Positions 25,056 to 34,109 of a stretch of 64,000 bases of DNA are shown here, in pieces. Numbering within the stretch: position 1 is the stretch's first letter; every line of letters starts with the position of its first letter. Location: assembly GCA_945869475.1 (NCBI GenBank), contig CAMBOV010000002.1, positions 124,001 to 188,000 on the forward strand, written 5' to 3'. The notes below the pieces were generated by a model, which was not told the DNA's origin, did not search any database, and saw only the letters and a list, made by a program, of their open reading frames with translations. The translations under genes and the position numbers were made by a program. The stretch comes from Singulisphaera sp. GP187. Lineage in GTDB: Bacteria; Planctomycetota; Phycisphaerae; Phycisphaerales; SM1A02.

Positions 25056-28000
25056 ATGCCGCGCAGGACGAGCGGTTCCAAAGCAGCGCGCCACGCCTTT
25101 GTGCCTTGGGTCGCATCCGCCATGGTCGCTGGATGCGCGCTCACATCACTCGCGTGGCCAATGGTTGCTTTGGATTCGCACGACGCACGCTCTGTCGTCG
25201 TCGTGTTGGCCACCGTCGCACTCACCGCGCATGGACTCGCGTTGGTGTGGCGACGGTGGTGCGGCGTTGCGGCAAGTTGCTTGCTCGTTGGTGCGTGTGC
25301 TGTGGGCGCACTTCGCAGCGCGTGGTTCGACTGTTCGTGGAGCGAGACGTTGTCGGTCCTTGGCACGCAGGGTGGCGCGCCACGCCGACTCGCCTGCGTC
25401 GAGGGGCTCGTCGTCTCTGAGCCGCGCGCCGACGAATCGTGCTACCGAGATCAACTTGAACTCTGTGACTCGAATGACGAAGACACGCTCGCGCGATTCG
25501 TTCCTGACTCTCCATCCGTTCGGTTCAATCTCGACGTCGATGTGATGAGTGATGGACGGGGTCGAGAGTTGCCGGTCGCTGCGACAGTGCGCGTGGTCAT
25601 CGACGGACTCTCCGCTGGGTGCATCCCAGGCGACCGAGTGCGAATCACTGGATGGCTCACCGCCTGTTCGCTGCCTCGCAACCCAGGGGGATTCGATTCG
25701 CTCAGGTGGGGAAGATCGCGCGGCATCGCTGGCATACTCGCCGTCAGTGAGTCTGCGTTGGTCACGAGGATTGGCGCGCGATGGTCGCTCACTGCAACAC
25801 TCACTGCAACACTTGCAAGGTGGCGATCGTTCGTCGACGCGACGATGCGCGATGCGTTGAAAGAGCCGCGTGACGCAGCGGTTCGCGAGTCGCCGCAGCG
25901 ACTCGATGTCTCTGCGCTGATCGCAGCATCGACAACTGGCGCCGCGTGGCCAGGACTTCGATCGGTGTCAAAGGTTTTCGCCGCGTGTGGAGTTCAACAC
26001 CTTGTGGCGATCTCTGGATTCAACTTCGGCATTCTCGCCGGGTGCGCGCTGTGGTTGGTGCGCCGTTGCTCACTCGCGCCGCGCATCGGCGGTGTCGTGC
26101 TCGTCGCACTCGCACTGCTCTTTGTCGCGTCGATCGAAAGTGAGGTCTCATCGGTGCGCGCCGCGTTGATGGGTGGATCGACCGCGCTCGCGCTCGCATT
26201 CAATCGTGCGCTTTCGTTTGGGTTGGTGCTCGGCGGCGCCGCGATTGCAATTGTGTTGTGCGATCCACTCGCTGCATCTGAGCCCGGATTTCAATTGAGC
26301 TTCGCAGCAATTCTTGGATTGCACTCCCTCGCTCCACCGCTTGCACGTGGAATGTCGCACTTCGTGGGTGGGTACGGAGTCTGCGCAACCCTCGTGCGAC
26401 TCGCGCTGGTTCCGATCGCTGCATCGATTGCCGCGTTCAGTGCGACGGCGCCGATTGTCGCGTTTCACTTTGGAACATGTCCACTCTGGTGTGTTCCGTG
26501 CACGCTCGCTCTCTCGCCGAGCTTCGCATTGATGGTGATCTCATCAAATGCGATGTTGGTGCTGCAACCGATCGCGCCAGATCTCGCCTCGGGCGCACGC
26601 CTCATCGCGACTCTCAACGCGCGAGTCATTCTCTCGGTGGTGCGCTGGTGTGCGACTCTTCCTGGCGCGCTGCCGGGTGATGCCACCGTGCGCGCAGTCA
26701 CCGACCCGCACACATGGACGATCCGCGTCGACATGATTGATGTCGGCAATGGATCGTGCTACCTCGTGCGATCTGGAGCCTCTGCGGTCATCTTCGACTG
26801 TGGAAGTCTTGGCGCCGCAGCAGTTGGATCGCGCACGATTGTGCCAGCACTGCGCGCGCTTGGTCTCTCGTCGATCGATGCTGTGTTGATCTCGCATCCC
26901 AACCTCGATCACTATGGCGCGCTGCCCGAAATTGTGCGCGCGTTTGGTGTGCCTCGCGTTCTTGTGACCCCACACTTTCTTGTGTGGTCACAGAGGTCGC
27001 GCAGTGCTGCGGCGTGTGCACTCGACGCTGTGCGCGAGGCGGGGGCGACCATTGAAACAACCTCGCGCGGTGATGCACATTTCTTTGGTGACTCGACGTG
27101 GTCGGTGATCCATCCTGATGGAATGGCGCAGTACGCCGACTCGAACGACGGAAGTCTCATTATTCGCGTTGATTGTGGGCAGTTCTCACTGCTCTTTGCT
27201 GGCGACGCCGCGCGCGAGGCGTGTGCAACTGTGCTCGACTCGCCTGAGCAACACCAGTTGCGCGGCATCACACTCTTTGAACTTCCACATCATGGAAGTT
27301 TTCAGCCCGCGGCTGCGGCACTCGCTCAGCGTGTCGCGAGCGAGATCGTCGTGCAATCGACTGGACCACGCCGGTTCCTGAAAGATCCGTGGTCCACACT
27401 TCTGGCGCACTCAACGCGACTTGTCACCGCGCGTGATTGCGCGTGCGCGGTCGTCGTCAAGAGTGATGGCTCAATTGCACTGGGCTCTTGGGATGGTCAC
27501 ACCTATCGCTGGACGACAAGCGCGATCCACATCGCTGTTCCATCACCCCTGACCATCTGCGACGACGAGAATCGCTCGACGAAGAATGATGGTGTCGCCG
27601 ATCGGGCCGCCGCTGCCCTCCTCGATCTCGATCTCGAGCGCTCCGGCGTGAATCGCGACGTGGATCTTCGCTGTTGGATTCTTGGTCGAGATCGGATAAC
27701 GCGCGAGCTCGGTGCCTGCCTGGCGAATGACAATGCAACAATCACCCCACGTGCGCATCGATGGTGGCAACTCTGCCGTCGCATTGAAGGTGGTGAACCC
27801 TTGGGGGATTTCGTAGATGAGCCGCAGCGGCCCCCTGATCTCGAGCGCGGCTGCGGCGAGTGGTGGGTTCTGTTGTGTCGTGGTCGGCTGTGGATACTCC
27901 GCGCGTGGCAGCGCGGGTGTCGTCGGTGGGAGAGTTGTGGGCGAGAGTGTGCACAGTGGGAGAATTCGATGCGTGCTCGTGCGCACCGCGAGAATCTCTT

Positions 28001-28175
28001 GGGGCATCAGCGCAAGTGGTGGTCGCCCAGTGATCAACGACACTCCTTCGAGCACAAACGAGACGTCGTCACCACTGCGAAGTGCGTGCAGGGCGGTTCC
28101 GTCGATCACTGTTCCGTCAGTGATCCACACGCGCACCGCGCCCGCTGGTCGGGCGGCAGTGACAAGCGCGAGTGA
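25056..28175 (+). CDS. comEC: ComEC/Rec2-type DNA uptake channel with an antisense C-terminal tail
   Basis: ComEC moves single-stranded DNA across the inner membrane during natural transformation. The N-terminal part has membrane segments and a small OB-like region. The competence domain carries the signature HLVAISGFNFGILAG, followed by about six to eight membrane segments. The C-terminal metallo-beta-lactamase domain has IDVGNGSCYLV, SHPNLDHYGALPEI and LPHHGSFQ. The conserved domain ends near base 27530, but the frame runs on to 28175. This adds about 210 Arg/Trp/Cys-rich residues that are antisense to the 3' part of the NPCBM-like gene. That tail is probably not conserved. A true stop may be lost by mutation or sequencing error. 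Confidence 0.88.
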   Translation: MPRRTSGSKAARHAFVPWVASAMVAGCALTSLAWPMVALDSHDARSVVVVLATVALTAHGLALVWRRWCGVAASCLLVGACAVGALRSAWFDCSWSETLSVLGTQGGAPRRLACVEGLVVSEPRADESCYRDQLELCDSNDEDTLARFVPDSPSVRFNLDVDVMSDGRGRELPVAATVRVVIDGLSAGCIPGDRVRITGWLTACSLPRNPGGFDSLRWGRSRGIAGILAVSESALVTRIGARWSLTATLTATLARWRSFVDATMRDALKEPRDAAVRESPQRLDVSALIAASTTGAAWPGLRSVSKVFAACGVQHLVAISGFNFGILAGCALWLVRRCSLAPRIGGVVLVALALLFVASIESEVSSVRAALMGGSTALALAFNRALSFGLVLGGAAIAIVLCDPLAASEPGFQLSFAAILGLHSLAPPLARGMSHFVGGYGVCATLVRLALVPIAASIAAFSATAPIVAFHFGTCPLWCVPCTLALSPSFALMVISSNAMLVLQPIAPDLASGARLIATLNARVILSVVRWCATLPGALPGDATVRAVTDPHTWTIRVDMIDVGNGSCYLVRSGASAVIFDCGSLGAAAVGSRTIVPALRALGLSSIDAVLISHPNLDHYGALPEIVRAFGVPRVLVTPHFLVWSQRSRSAAACALDAVREAGATIETTSRGDAHFFGDSTWSVIHPDGMAQYADSNDGSLIIRVDCGQFSLLFAGDAAREACATVLDSPEQHQLRGITLFELPHHGSFQPAAAALAQRVASEIVVQSTGPRRFLKDPWSTLLAHSTRLVTARDCACAVVVKSDGSIALGSWDGHTYRWTTSAIHIAVPSPLTICDDENRSTKNDGVADRAAAALLDLDLERSGVNRDVDLRCWILGRDRITRELGACLANDNATITPRAHRWWQLCRRIEGGEPLGDFVDEPQRPPDLERGCGEWWVLLCRGRLWILRAWQRGCRRWESCGRECAQWENSMRARAHRENLLGHQRKWWSPSDQRHSFEHKRDVVTTAKCVQGGSVDHCSVSDPHAHRARWSGGSDKRE

Positions 28176-28700
28176 TGCGACGCGGTCGATTGGAACTTCG
28201 TGCGTCTGACCACTCCGATCAATCACCATTGGATCGCCAAACTTCTCGATGAATCCACGAACAACATCTCCATTGCGCAGCACGAGTTCGTCACTCTCCG
28301 TTGCGCGCGCGGTTGCAAGGGTCGGCTGAAACTGAATCGATGCGATCTGCGCCGATGGAAGGTCAATCATTCCAAGCCCCATGTGCTTCCATCGCACCGA
28401 TGACTCTGTGGCCTCACCGACAAATCCTCCGAAGGCACCAGGCACAACTTGACCGTCGTTGACAGTGAGCACCGCAAATGGGCGCTGCGCAGCGGTGGGG
28501 GCGGTACTTTCAAGCGGCATCCACGCAAGCGCGGTCGTGCCAACTTCAGTCCCTTGCTTGTTGCGCAAGAGTCCTTGGTCGTCGACCGCGGCTTCGATCC
28601 ACTGCGCGCTCGGCGTGAGAAGTTCGATTGTTGGTGTGAAGTCGGCGGTGGCGATCGTCACGAGCAGGGTGGTGATCAACATGCTTGTCATGCTTGTCAT
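27543..28700 (-). CDS. Exported NPCBM-like carbohydrate-binding-type protein
   Basis: This 385-residue protein has a short signal peptide (MLITTLLVTIATADFTPTIE). Two beta-rich blocks follow (WMPLESTAPTAAQRPFAVL and NGDVVRGFIEKFGDPMVI), probably a structural domain that senses 'VRVWITDGT'-type repeats. Residues about 285-385 look like an NPCBM/NEW2 domain (FTTFNATAELPPSM, GTELARYPISTK, ALEIEIEEGSGG, GDTIILRRAILVV), which binds glycans in other proteins. It is the last gene of the MoxR/DUF58 operon, 4 bases after the terpene-cyclase-fold gene. Its 3' 633 bases lie opposite the long tail of comEC. Confidence 0.75.
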   Translation of the reverse strand: MTSMTSMLITTLLVTIATADFTPTIELLTPSAQWIEAAVDDQGLLRNKQGTEVGTTALAWMPLESTAPTAAQRPFAVLTVNDGQVVPGAFGGFVGEATESSVRWKHMGLGMIDLPSAQIASIQFQPTLATARATESDELVLRNGDVVRGFIEKFGDPMVIDRSGQTHEVPIDRVASLALVTAARPAGAVRVWITDGTVIDGTALHALRSGDDVSFVLEGVSLITGRPPLALMPQEILAVRTSTHRILPLCTLSPTTLPPTTPALPRAEYPQPTTTQQNPPLAAAALEIRGPLRLIYEIPQGFTTFNATAELPPSMRTWGDCCIVIRQAGTELARYPISTKNPTAKIHVAIHAGALEIEIEEGSGGPIGDTIILRRAILVVADGQG

Positions 28701-28704
28701 GCCC

Positions 28705-29835
28705 TCATCGTTGAAAAATCGGAAGGTAGCGGTTGGGCATCTGAAGCACGATCAACGCCATCGCGGTCGCGTACGAACCACCCGCTTGATGATCGACCCA
28801 GGATCCATCCTCTGCTTGCATCTTGATCAGTTCATCGCGCGATTTTTCCCACCACTGCTCCCACCACGTTCCGCCCGCGAGGTACATCGCCTGACTTGTG
28901 TAGTACTGCCCATAAAAGTAATGCGCCTGCATCTGCGGGCCTGCACCGCCCCCAGCCGCGTTCGTTCGCAAGTACTCGAGTCCGCGAATGATTGAATCGT
29001 CTTCATACACACCCGCATAAAAAAGGCTCGCGACGCCAGCGGCGGTGCGAGGCCACGCGCTCGCGCCGGGTTGGCGCATGTAGCGAAAGCCCCCGTCGAC
29101 GTTCTGACAATCGCGCACATAACGCACCGCGCGGTCGATTGTGTCCTTTGGAATTCGAATACCCGCGTTGCGCGCGCTGCGCAGTGCCATCACTTCGCAG
29201 ATCGTGACTGAGACGTCGGCGTCGTATGGCACCGGGTTGTAGCGCCATCCACCCTCGTCATTCTGACTATTCAAGATGAGGTCAACCGCGCGCACGAGCA
29301 CATCACGCACGCGCGCATCGTTGGGGTTCATCCCGTAGATCTCGCCGAGAAAGAGCGTCGCAAAGCCATGGCCATACATGGGACCGGTCGTGCTCTCTGC
29401 GGCGAGCAATCCACTCTCGGACTTGTTCGAGAGCACATATTCGAGCGCGCGCGAAACCTGTTCACCAAAGCGACCCCGTCCTGGGAGGTTTCCATCAGCC
29501 ATGAACGCGAGTCCACAGAGCGCAGAGATTCCCGCGTGGCGACCATATCGACCACGACCAAACGATCCATCATCGTTTTGAGTTGATGCGAGATACGCGA
29601 GTCCGCGTTTGACGGCCTCGGTGAGTTCTGGAGTGATCTCGTCTTTGGCTGGTTTGTTCTCTGCGCCGACTCCAGCAAGTGGCGACAAAGACTGTGGTGG
29701 CGCCGTCGGTGCAACTGCTGGTGGTTTTTGCGCCGTTGGTGGTGTTTGCGCCGTTGGTGGTGTTTGCGCCTCGAGCGCCGCGGTCACCAAGAGTGTGAGT
29801 GCGAGCGTCGCTGTGAATTTCGAGATCACGTTCAT
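28705..29835 (-). CDS. Exported prenyltransferase/squalene-cyclase-fold repeat protein
   Basis: This is 376 residues from the ATG at 29835 (MNVISKFTATLALTLLVTAALEAQ), which starts with a signal peptide. A Pro/Thr/Gln linker built of three TPPTAQ-type repeats follows. The body has QW-like alpha-alpha repeats: STQNDDGSFGRG, NSQNDEGGWRYN, DCQNVDGGFRYM and KMQAEDGSWVDH. This is the alpha/alpha-toroid of terpene cyclases and of complement-like proteins. The catalytic DxDD motif of squalene-hopene cyclase is not seen, so a structural or binding role is likelier. The start overlaps the stop of the coiled-coil gene (ATGA). It is part of the MoxR/DUF58 operon. Confidence 0.85.
   Translation of the reverse strand: MNVISKFTATLALTLLVTAALEAQTPPTAQTPPTAQKPPAVAPTAPPQSLSPLAGVGAENKPAKDEITPELTEAVKRGLAYLASTQNDDGSFGRGRYGRHAGISALCGLAFMADGNLPGRGRFGEQVSRALEYVLSNKSESGLLAAESTTGPMYGHGFATLFLGEIYGMNPNDARVRDVLVRAVDLILNSQNDEGGWRYNPVPYDADVSVTICEVMALRSARNAGIRIPKDTIDRAVRYVRDCQNVDGGFRYMRQPGASAWPRTAAGVASLFYAGVYEDDSIIRGLEYLRTNAAGGGAGPQMQAHYFYGQYYTSQAMYLAGGTWWEQWWEKSRDELIKMQAEDGSWVDHQAGGSYATAMALIVLQMPNRYLPIFQR
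29717..29770. repeat. Three 18-base tandem repeats encoding TPPTAQ/TPPTAQK linker units
   Basis: Two identical 18-base units (29735-29752 and 29753-29770) and one imperfect copy (29717-29734) lie head to tail inside the terpene-cyclase-fold gene. They encode the Pro/Thr/Gln linker after the signal peptide. Copy number could vary among strains by slippage. Confidence 0.8.
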
Positions 29836-32800
29836 GGCTTGGACTCTTCGGCGATGCGGCGGTAGTACGCCTCGGTCCAACGCTTATACACCGACGACAT
29901 CTTTTCGCGAACTCCCTGTCGAAGCACGTCACGTGTTCGCGGTGGCAAGTTGCCCCACTCTTCATCGGTCTCCTCAAGCACTCCACCCTCGATCGCTTCG
30001 ACCCCAGGAGGAAGTTCGCCTGCGCGCTCGCCCTGATTCGTTTGACCACCAGGCTTGGTCGCATCGCCTTGCTGTTCGCCGTTCTTGGCGGCAGCTTCTT
30101 TCGCCCGCCTCTCCGCATCCTTGCGACGCTTCGCTTCGGCTGCTGACTCGCTCTGTCCCTTCTCGCCTTTTTCACCCTTTCCTTTGGATGACTCGCCAGC
30201 CTGTTCACCTGCTGGCTGCGACGATGACGAGCTCGAGGATGATGACGAGGATGATTGTTGCTGTTGTTGCTGCGCCGAGTTGATGAGTGTGTCGAGCCTC
30301 GCGAGAATGTCTTCGTGCAGTCGTTGCACCGCGGTGCCGCCTTCACTCTCGCCTAGCAACGTCGCACTTCGCTTCATCTCATTGATCGTCACCTCAAGTG
30401 TGTCGTGCGCTTCTTTCTCTGTGAGGATGCGCGTCAGTATTTCTTGTTGTGCACGCGCACTCTCGTCGACTGCCTTCTTCGCGTCACCTGCGCCTGATAT
30501 ACCGAGCAACTCATCGAGCGTCTTCTGATCGTTCGTGGTGGGTGGTGTTTGTGTCGCGGGTGGTGAGGGTTCTGTGGATGGCGGAGTCGGCACTGCGCCC
30601 TGCCAGTTTTTCTGTGGTGGCGTGATAATGACCGGTGCTGCCTGGTTTGCTGCCTCTTCTCGTTTCTCTTCGAGAGCACGACGCAATTCGTCTGCGATCG
30701 AAACGATGGCCGCTTGCCGTTTCGCGAGCGACTGAAGCGCCGCCGCCTGTGATCCCTTGTCGCTCACAAACTCTGTGCTTCGCGTTCGCTCGTAGACGCT
30801 CTTCTGCAAAGCTCGCAATACTTTGAGTTCGGCCAGTGGCGGAATCAGTGGCTTCTCTTGCTCGCCACCACCACCGCCGCCACCTGCCGCGGCCTGTTCC
30901 CCTTCATCGGCGAATGGATCCTTCTCCTTCTTGGATGCCTCTGAGAGTGCCTCGGTCAAGCCTCGAAGTGTCTCGAGTACCTCGCGCTCGAAATCAAGTG
31001 TGCTCGTGGTCGGAGGACCAGCACGGAGATCGGCCACCACACTCTTGGATGCTTCAACGGCGACACGTGTGGCTTCCATAAAGGTGAGCGACTTCTTCAC
31101 ATCCTCTGACTCATCTGCAATTGCCGTGAGCGCCTGTTGAATGTTCGCTTGCTCGACGCTGAGACGGCGCGCTTCGATGAGTGTGCGACGTTCTCCAGCG
31201 GCACCAACGAGTGGTTGAGTCGCTGTGAGTACACCCTCTTCGCGATCGGTAAGTTTTCGATACTCGGCTGCGAGCTCGCGTGCCCGTTGTTGTCGCTCTT
31301 GCTCTTCGTTTCGAGCTTCTTGCACACGAACCGCGTCGAGTGCCTCTTGAAAGACTGCCGTCGCTCGCACGAGTTGCTCGTGCCCAGTGGCGAGTTCTGG
31401 TTGCGCTGCCGCAAGTGCCGTCGCTGCCCGACCCGCGGCCTCTGCTCCGCGATCAATGAGTCGCACCACTCGTTGCGCGCTCGGTCCCGCGGCCCGCCCT
31501 TCATCCGAGACGCCTACTGCGTTGAGTGAGAGCTTCGCCGCTTCCTGCGCGACGTGTGGTGCAGCCTTCGCGCCCTCGCTTGCTGGTGCTGTGATGAGGT
31601 CGAGTCCAAGACCCTCAGCACTTGTTGATTGAAGCACAAGTTGTTCGAGTGCTTCAGCAAGTGTTGCAAGGCGGCGGCGCAAGGTGTCTGTGCGCGCCTT
31701 CTCGTCATCGGCGAGGTCGGCGATCATCTCTTGCACCGTCTCGCTCGCGGCGGCAGAGTTTTTCTGCGCTTCATCCATCCGATTCTCTCTCGTGGCTTGC
31801 TGCGCCTTATCCATGCGAGCCGCAAGTGATTCCTTCTCGCCGCGCTCGGCTGCTTGGCGAAGATTCATCGCGCGAGTTGGATCATCTTTCTGCACACTCT
31901 CTGCTCGTTGCTTTAATTCTTCGACCGCGTCGCGCGCTGCCTCTGCGGCTGCTTGTGCGCTCTCTGCGGCTCGGTCGAGTGCAGCAGTCTCATCGGCGTT
32001 CAACTCTTCGCGACTCCGTCCGAGTGTGCGTGCTCCCGCGCGCGACCGATCATTCTCTGCGACCTTGATCGCCTCAGCGACTCGCTCGAGTTGTCGGGCA
32101 GCCATCCACGCATCTTTATCTCGGTCGAGCAGCGATGCAAGGTCGCTGAGTTCCTGACGAACCTCACCCTGCGCCAACCGCGCCTCGTCGTGATTCTCTG
32201 GTTCATCTTGCAGTGCATTGCGAGCCTTATCGCTCTGCGCGTGCGCGGTGTCCAAAATCTCTTGTGCCGCATCGATCAGCCCGCGTGTTGCATCATCGGG
32301 AACCTGATTTCGATCGAGCCTGTTTCTCAGAGCACCCATCATGTCGTTGAAGGTGGTGATGCGTTCGCCGATCTCCGACTGCGGGCGCACCTGCGCCGAA
32401 TCTGCTTCGTCGCGCTCAATGAGTGTCTGCTGCCGGTCGCGCGTTCGCATTGCCCCTTGTCGAATCGCTGTGATTGTGTTGCGGGTCTCTTCTTCGAATT
32501 GGGGTCGGGTGACCACGCGAAGATGGCGCGCAGTCGAACGCATTGCTGCTCGCGGGGTGCCATCCAACAGAAACCCGTCGGTTGCCGTTGCGACGAGATC
32601 AAAGACATCGCCGGGTTGTGCGTTGGCGAGTTGTAAATCGAAGAGCGCGCTGATGTCTCCAGTCGTGCCAGTGGTTGGAACGCTCGCAAGTTGCTTCGAC
32701 CAACTCGGTGCGCGCGAAACTTCAAGTGTGATGTGCACGAGTCCAACGTCATCGCGCGCCTCACCACGAATTGAAATCTGCGCCGTCGCGAGCACAGTCT

Positions 32801-34088
32801 CATCCGTGCTTGGCTCAACCACGATTGCCTCGGGCGCAAGATCTTTCGCGACATCAATCATGCAGGTGATGTCGTCTGTGTTCTGAACTCCATTCTCATC
32901 GCGCAGTCGGATGTTGAGTGTGCGAGTCTGATCTGCTGTCCATGAGAGCGACCACACTCCGTTGCGCTGCGTGAATGTGCATTGAGGCGCCGCGGTGATT
33001 GGCACCGACTGACTCTCCCAGCGAAACGTTGACGCGAGCCATGACGCCCTCTGCGCGCCGGTTTCTGGAACGGTGAGTGGTCGCGAAAGTGTGATCTCGA
33101 GTGTGACGTTGGATCCCTGAAGGATTGTTGCTGGGATGCGACCCCGATGGCTTGTTGCATCGCCGAGTGGAAACGTCTGTGTTTGAAGCGCTGTTGCATA
33201 GGTGGGTGGTGTCACCGTTGCAACGATCGATTGTGCACGAGGCGCCTCGATAAAGGTGATGTGCTGCATTTCACTCTCGACATCTCGTGTCATGAATTGA
33301 AACTCGACCTCGTCGGCGCGCGACTCGATCAGTCGCTCGAAGCGTGTCTCTCCTTGGTGGATAAGTGGAAGTTGCTCCCACCCTCCAACACTCCCATCGA
33401 CTGTCGTTCGCATCCGCACCGTGACAGGCTCACTCTGTGGGTCGCCACGAAAGAGATCGGCCTTCAGTGAGAGTGCTGTGTTCTTTGGATGGTGCGTCGC
33501 AAAGGTCGTGCTGCGAATACCTGTTCGTGCGGGCCACTCCGCTGCGATCCATGGAGTCAATGTTCGCACGAGTCCTGTTGATGCAAGCTGTGGTGCGACT
33601 GCGAGAAAGCCAATCCACAAGAGCACGACGATCAAAAGTTCGCCGCAATCTCGTTTGATTCTCTTGGTGTCGATCAGGGCTCTGAGTGCGGATGGTGACG
33701 CGAGGTCGATGGCCTGCGCTCGCACCTGCGCCGCGAGTGGGTTGTTGAGAAACGACGCGTCGCTCGCAAACTCAACTCCAGACGCGAGCCGACCGCGCGC
33801 GGTTGGTGACGCCTCTTCAACACGCAATGCGAGCGTCACGCGCGATTGTGGGGGCGCACACGCTGGGATGACTCGCGTGCGAAACAACCAGACCAGCAGC
33901 GCGCCAAGAGTTCCAAGGATGATCCACCGAAGTGCGCTTGGAAAGCGAACAGCTGCGTCGGTCGCGACACACACCGAAATCGCCAGGATGAGTGTGCGCA
34001 GCACGACAACGACGACATCGGCGAGGCGAATCGTTCGGATGCGCCGCGCGATGAGATCGAATTCGCTCGGAAGATTTCGGTATGTCAA
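29832..34088 (-). CDS. Giant coiled-coil membrane protein, DUF4175-like
   Basis: This is 1418 residues. Two N-terminal membrane helices (LADVVVVVLRTLILAISVCV and RWIILGTLGALLVWLF) and a third near residue 155 (LLIVVLLWIGFLAVAPQL) come first. A beta-rich extracytoplasmic part (about 190-520) follows, then about 600 residues of Ala/Glu/Arg-rich coiled coil (about 540-1150). A Gln6-Ser12 tract begins at residue 1273, and a charged segment leads to a conserved-looking end (WGNLPPRTRDVLRQGVRE, then YKRWTEAYYRRIAEE). The N-terminal layout is that of DUF4175 proteins. In planctomycetes such genes stand between VWA and cyclase-fold genes. The function is unknown; a scaffold for the MoxR-driven complex is a fair guess. 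Confidence 0.85.
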   Translation of the reverse strand: MTYRNLPSEFDLIARRIRTIRLADVVVVVLRTLILAISVCVATDAAVRFPSALRWIILGTLGALLVWLFRTRVIPACAPPQSRVTLALRVEEASPTARGRLASGVEFASDASFLNNPLAAQVRAQAIDLASPSALRALIDTKRIKRDCGELLIVVLLWIGFLAVAPQLASTGLVRTLTPWIAAEWPARTGIRSTTFATHHPKNTALSLKADLFRGDPQSEPVTVRMRTTVDGSVGGWEQLPLIHQGETRFERLIESRADEVEFQFMTRDVESEMQHITFIEAPRAQSIVATVTPPTYATALQTQTFPLGDATSHRGRIPATILQGSNVTLEITLSRPLTVPETGAQRASWLASTFRWESQSVPITAAPQCTFTQRNGVWSLSWTADQTRTLNIRLRDENGVQNTDDITCMIDVAKDLAPEAIVVEPSTDETVLATAQISIRGEARDDVGLVHITLEVSRAPSWSKQLASVPTTGTTGDISALFDLQLANAQPGDVFDLVATATDGFLLDGTPRAAMRSTARHLRVVTRPQFEEETRNTITAIRQGAMRTRDRQQTLIERDEADSAQVRPQSEIGERITTFNDMMGALRNRLDRNQVPDDATRGLIDAAQEILDTAHAQSDKARNALQDEPENHDEARLAQGEVRQELSDLASLLDRDKDAWMAARQLERVAEAIKVAENDRSRAGARTLGRSREELNADETAALDRAAESAQAAAEAARDAVEELKQRAESVQKDDPTRAMNLRQAAERGEKESLAARMDKAQQATRENRMDEAQKNSAAASETVQEMIADLADDEKARTDTLRRRLATLAEALEQLVLQSTSAEGLGLDLITAPASEGAKAAPHVAQEAAKLSLNAVGVSDEGRAAGPSAQRVVRLIDRGAEAAGRAATALAAAQPELATGHEQLVRATAVFQEALDAVRVQEARNEEQERQQRARELAAEYRKLTDREEGVLTATQPLVGAAGERRTLIEARRLSVEQANIQQALTAIADESEDVKKSLTFMEATRVAVEASKSVVADLRAGPPTTSTLDFEREVLETLRGLTEALSEASKKEKDPFADEGEQAAAGGGGGGGEQEKPLIPPLAELKVLRALQKSVYERTRSTEFVSDKGSQAAALQSLAKRQAAIVSIADELRRALEEKREEAANQAAPVIITPPQKNWQGAVPTPPSTEPSPPATQTPPTTNDQKTLDELLGISGAGDAKKAVDESARAQQEILTRILTEKEAHDTLEVTINEMKRSATLLGESEGGTAVQRLHEDILARLDTLINSAQQQQQQSSSSSSSSSSSSQPAGEQAGESSKGKGEKGEKGQSESAAEAKRRKDAERRAKEAAAKNGEQQGDATKPGGQTNQGERAGELPPGVEAIEGGVLEETDEEWGNLPPRTRDVLRQGVREKMSSVYKRWTEAYYRRIAEESKP
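30219..30272. repeat. Trinucleotide-type tract encoding Gln6-Ser12
   Basis: On the minus strand six CAA/CAG codons are followed by twelve serine codons of mixed sort (mainly TCA/TCC/TCG/AGC). The tract is a flexible linker within the giant coiled-coil protein. Because the serine codons vary, simple replication slippage is not the only source. Confidence 0.75.
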
Positions 34089-34109
34089 GAGAACCTCGTC
34101 GGTGAAATC

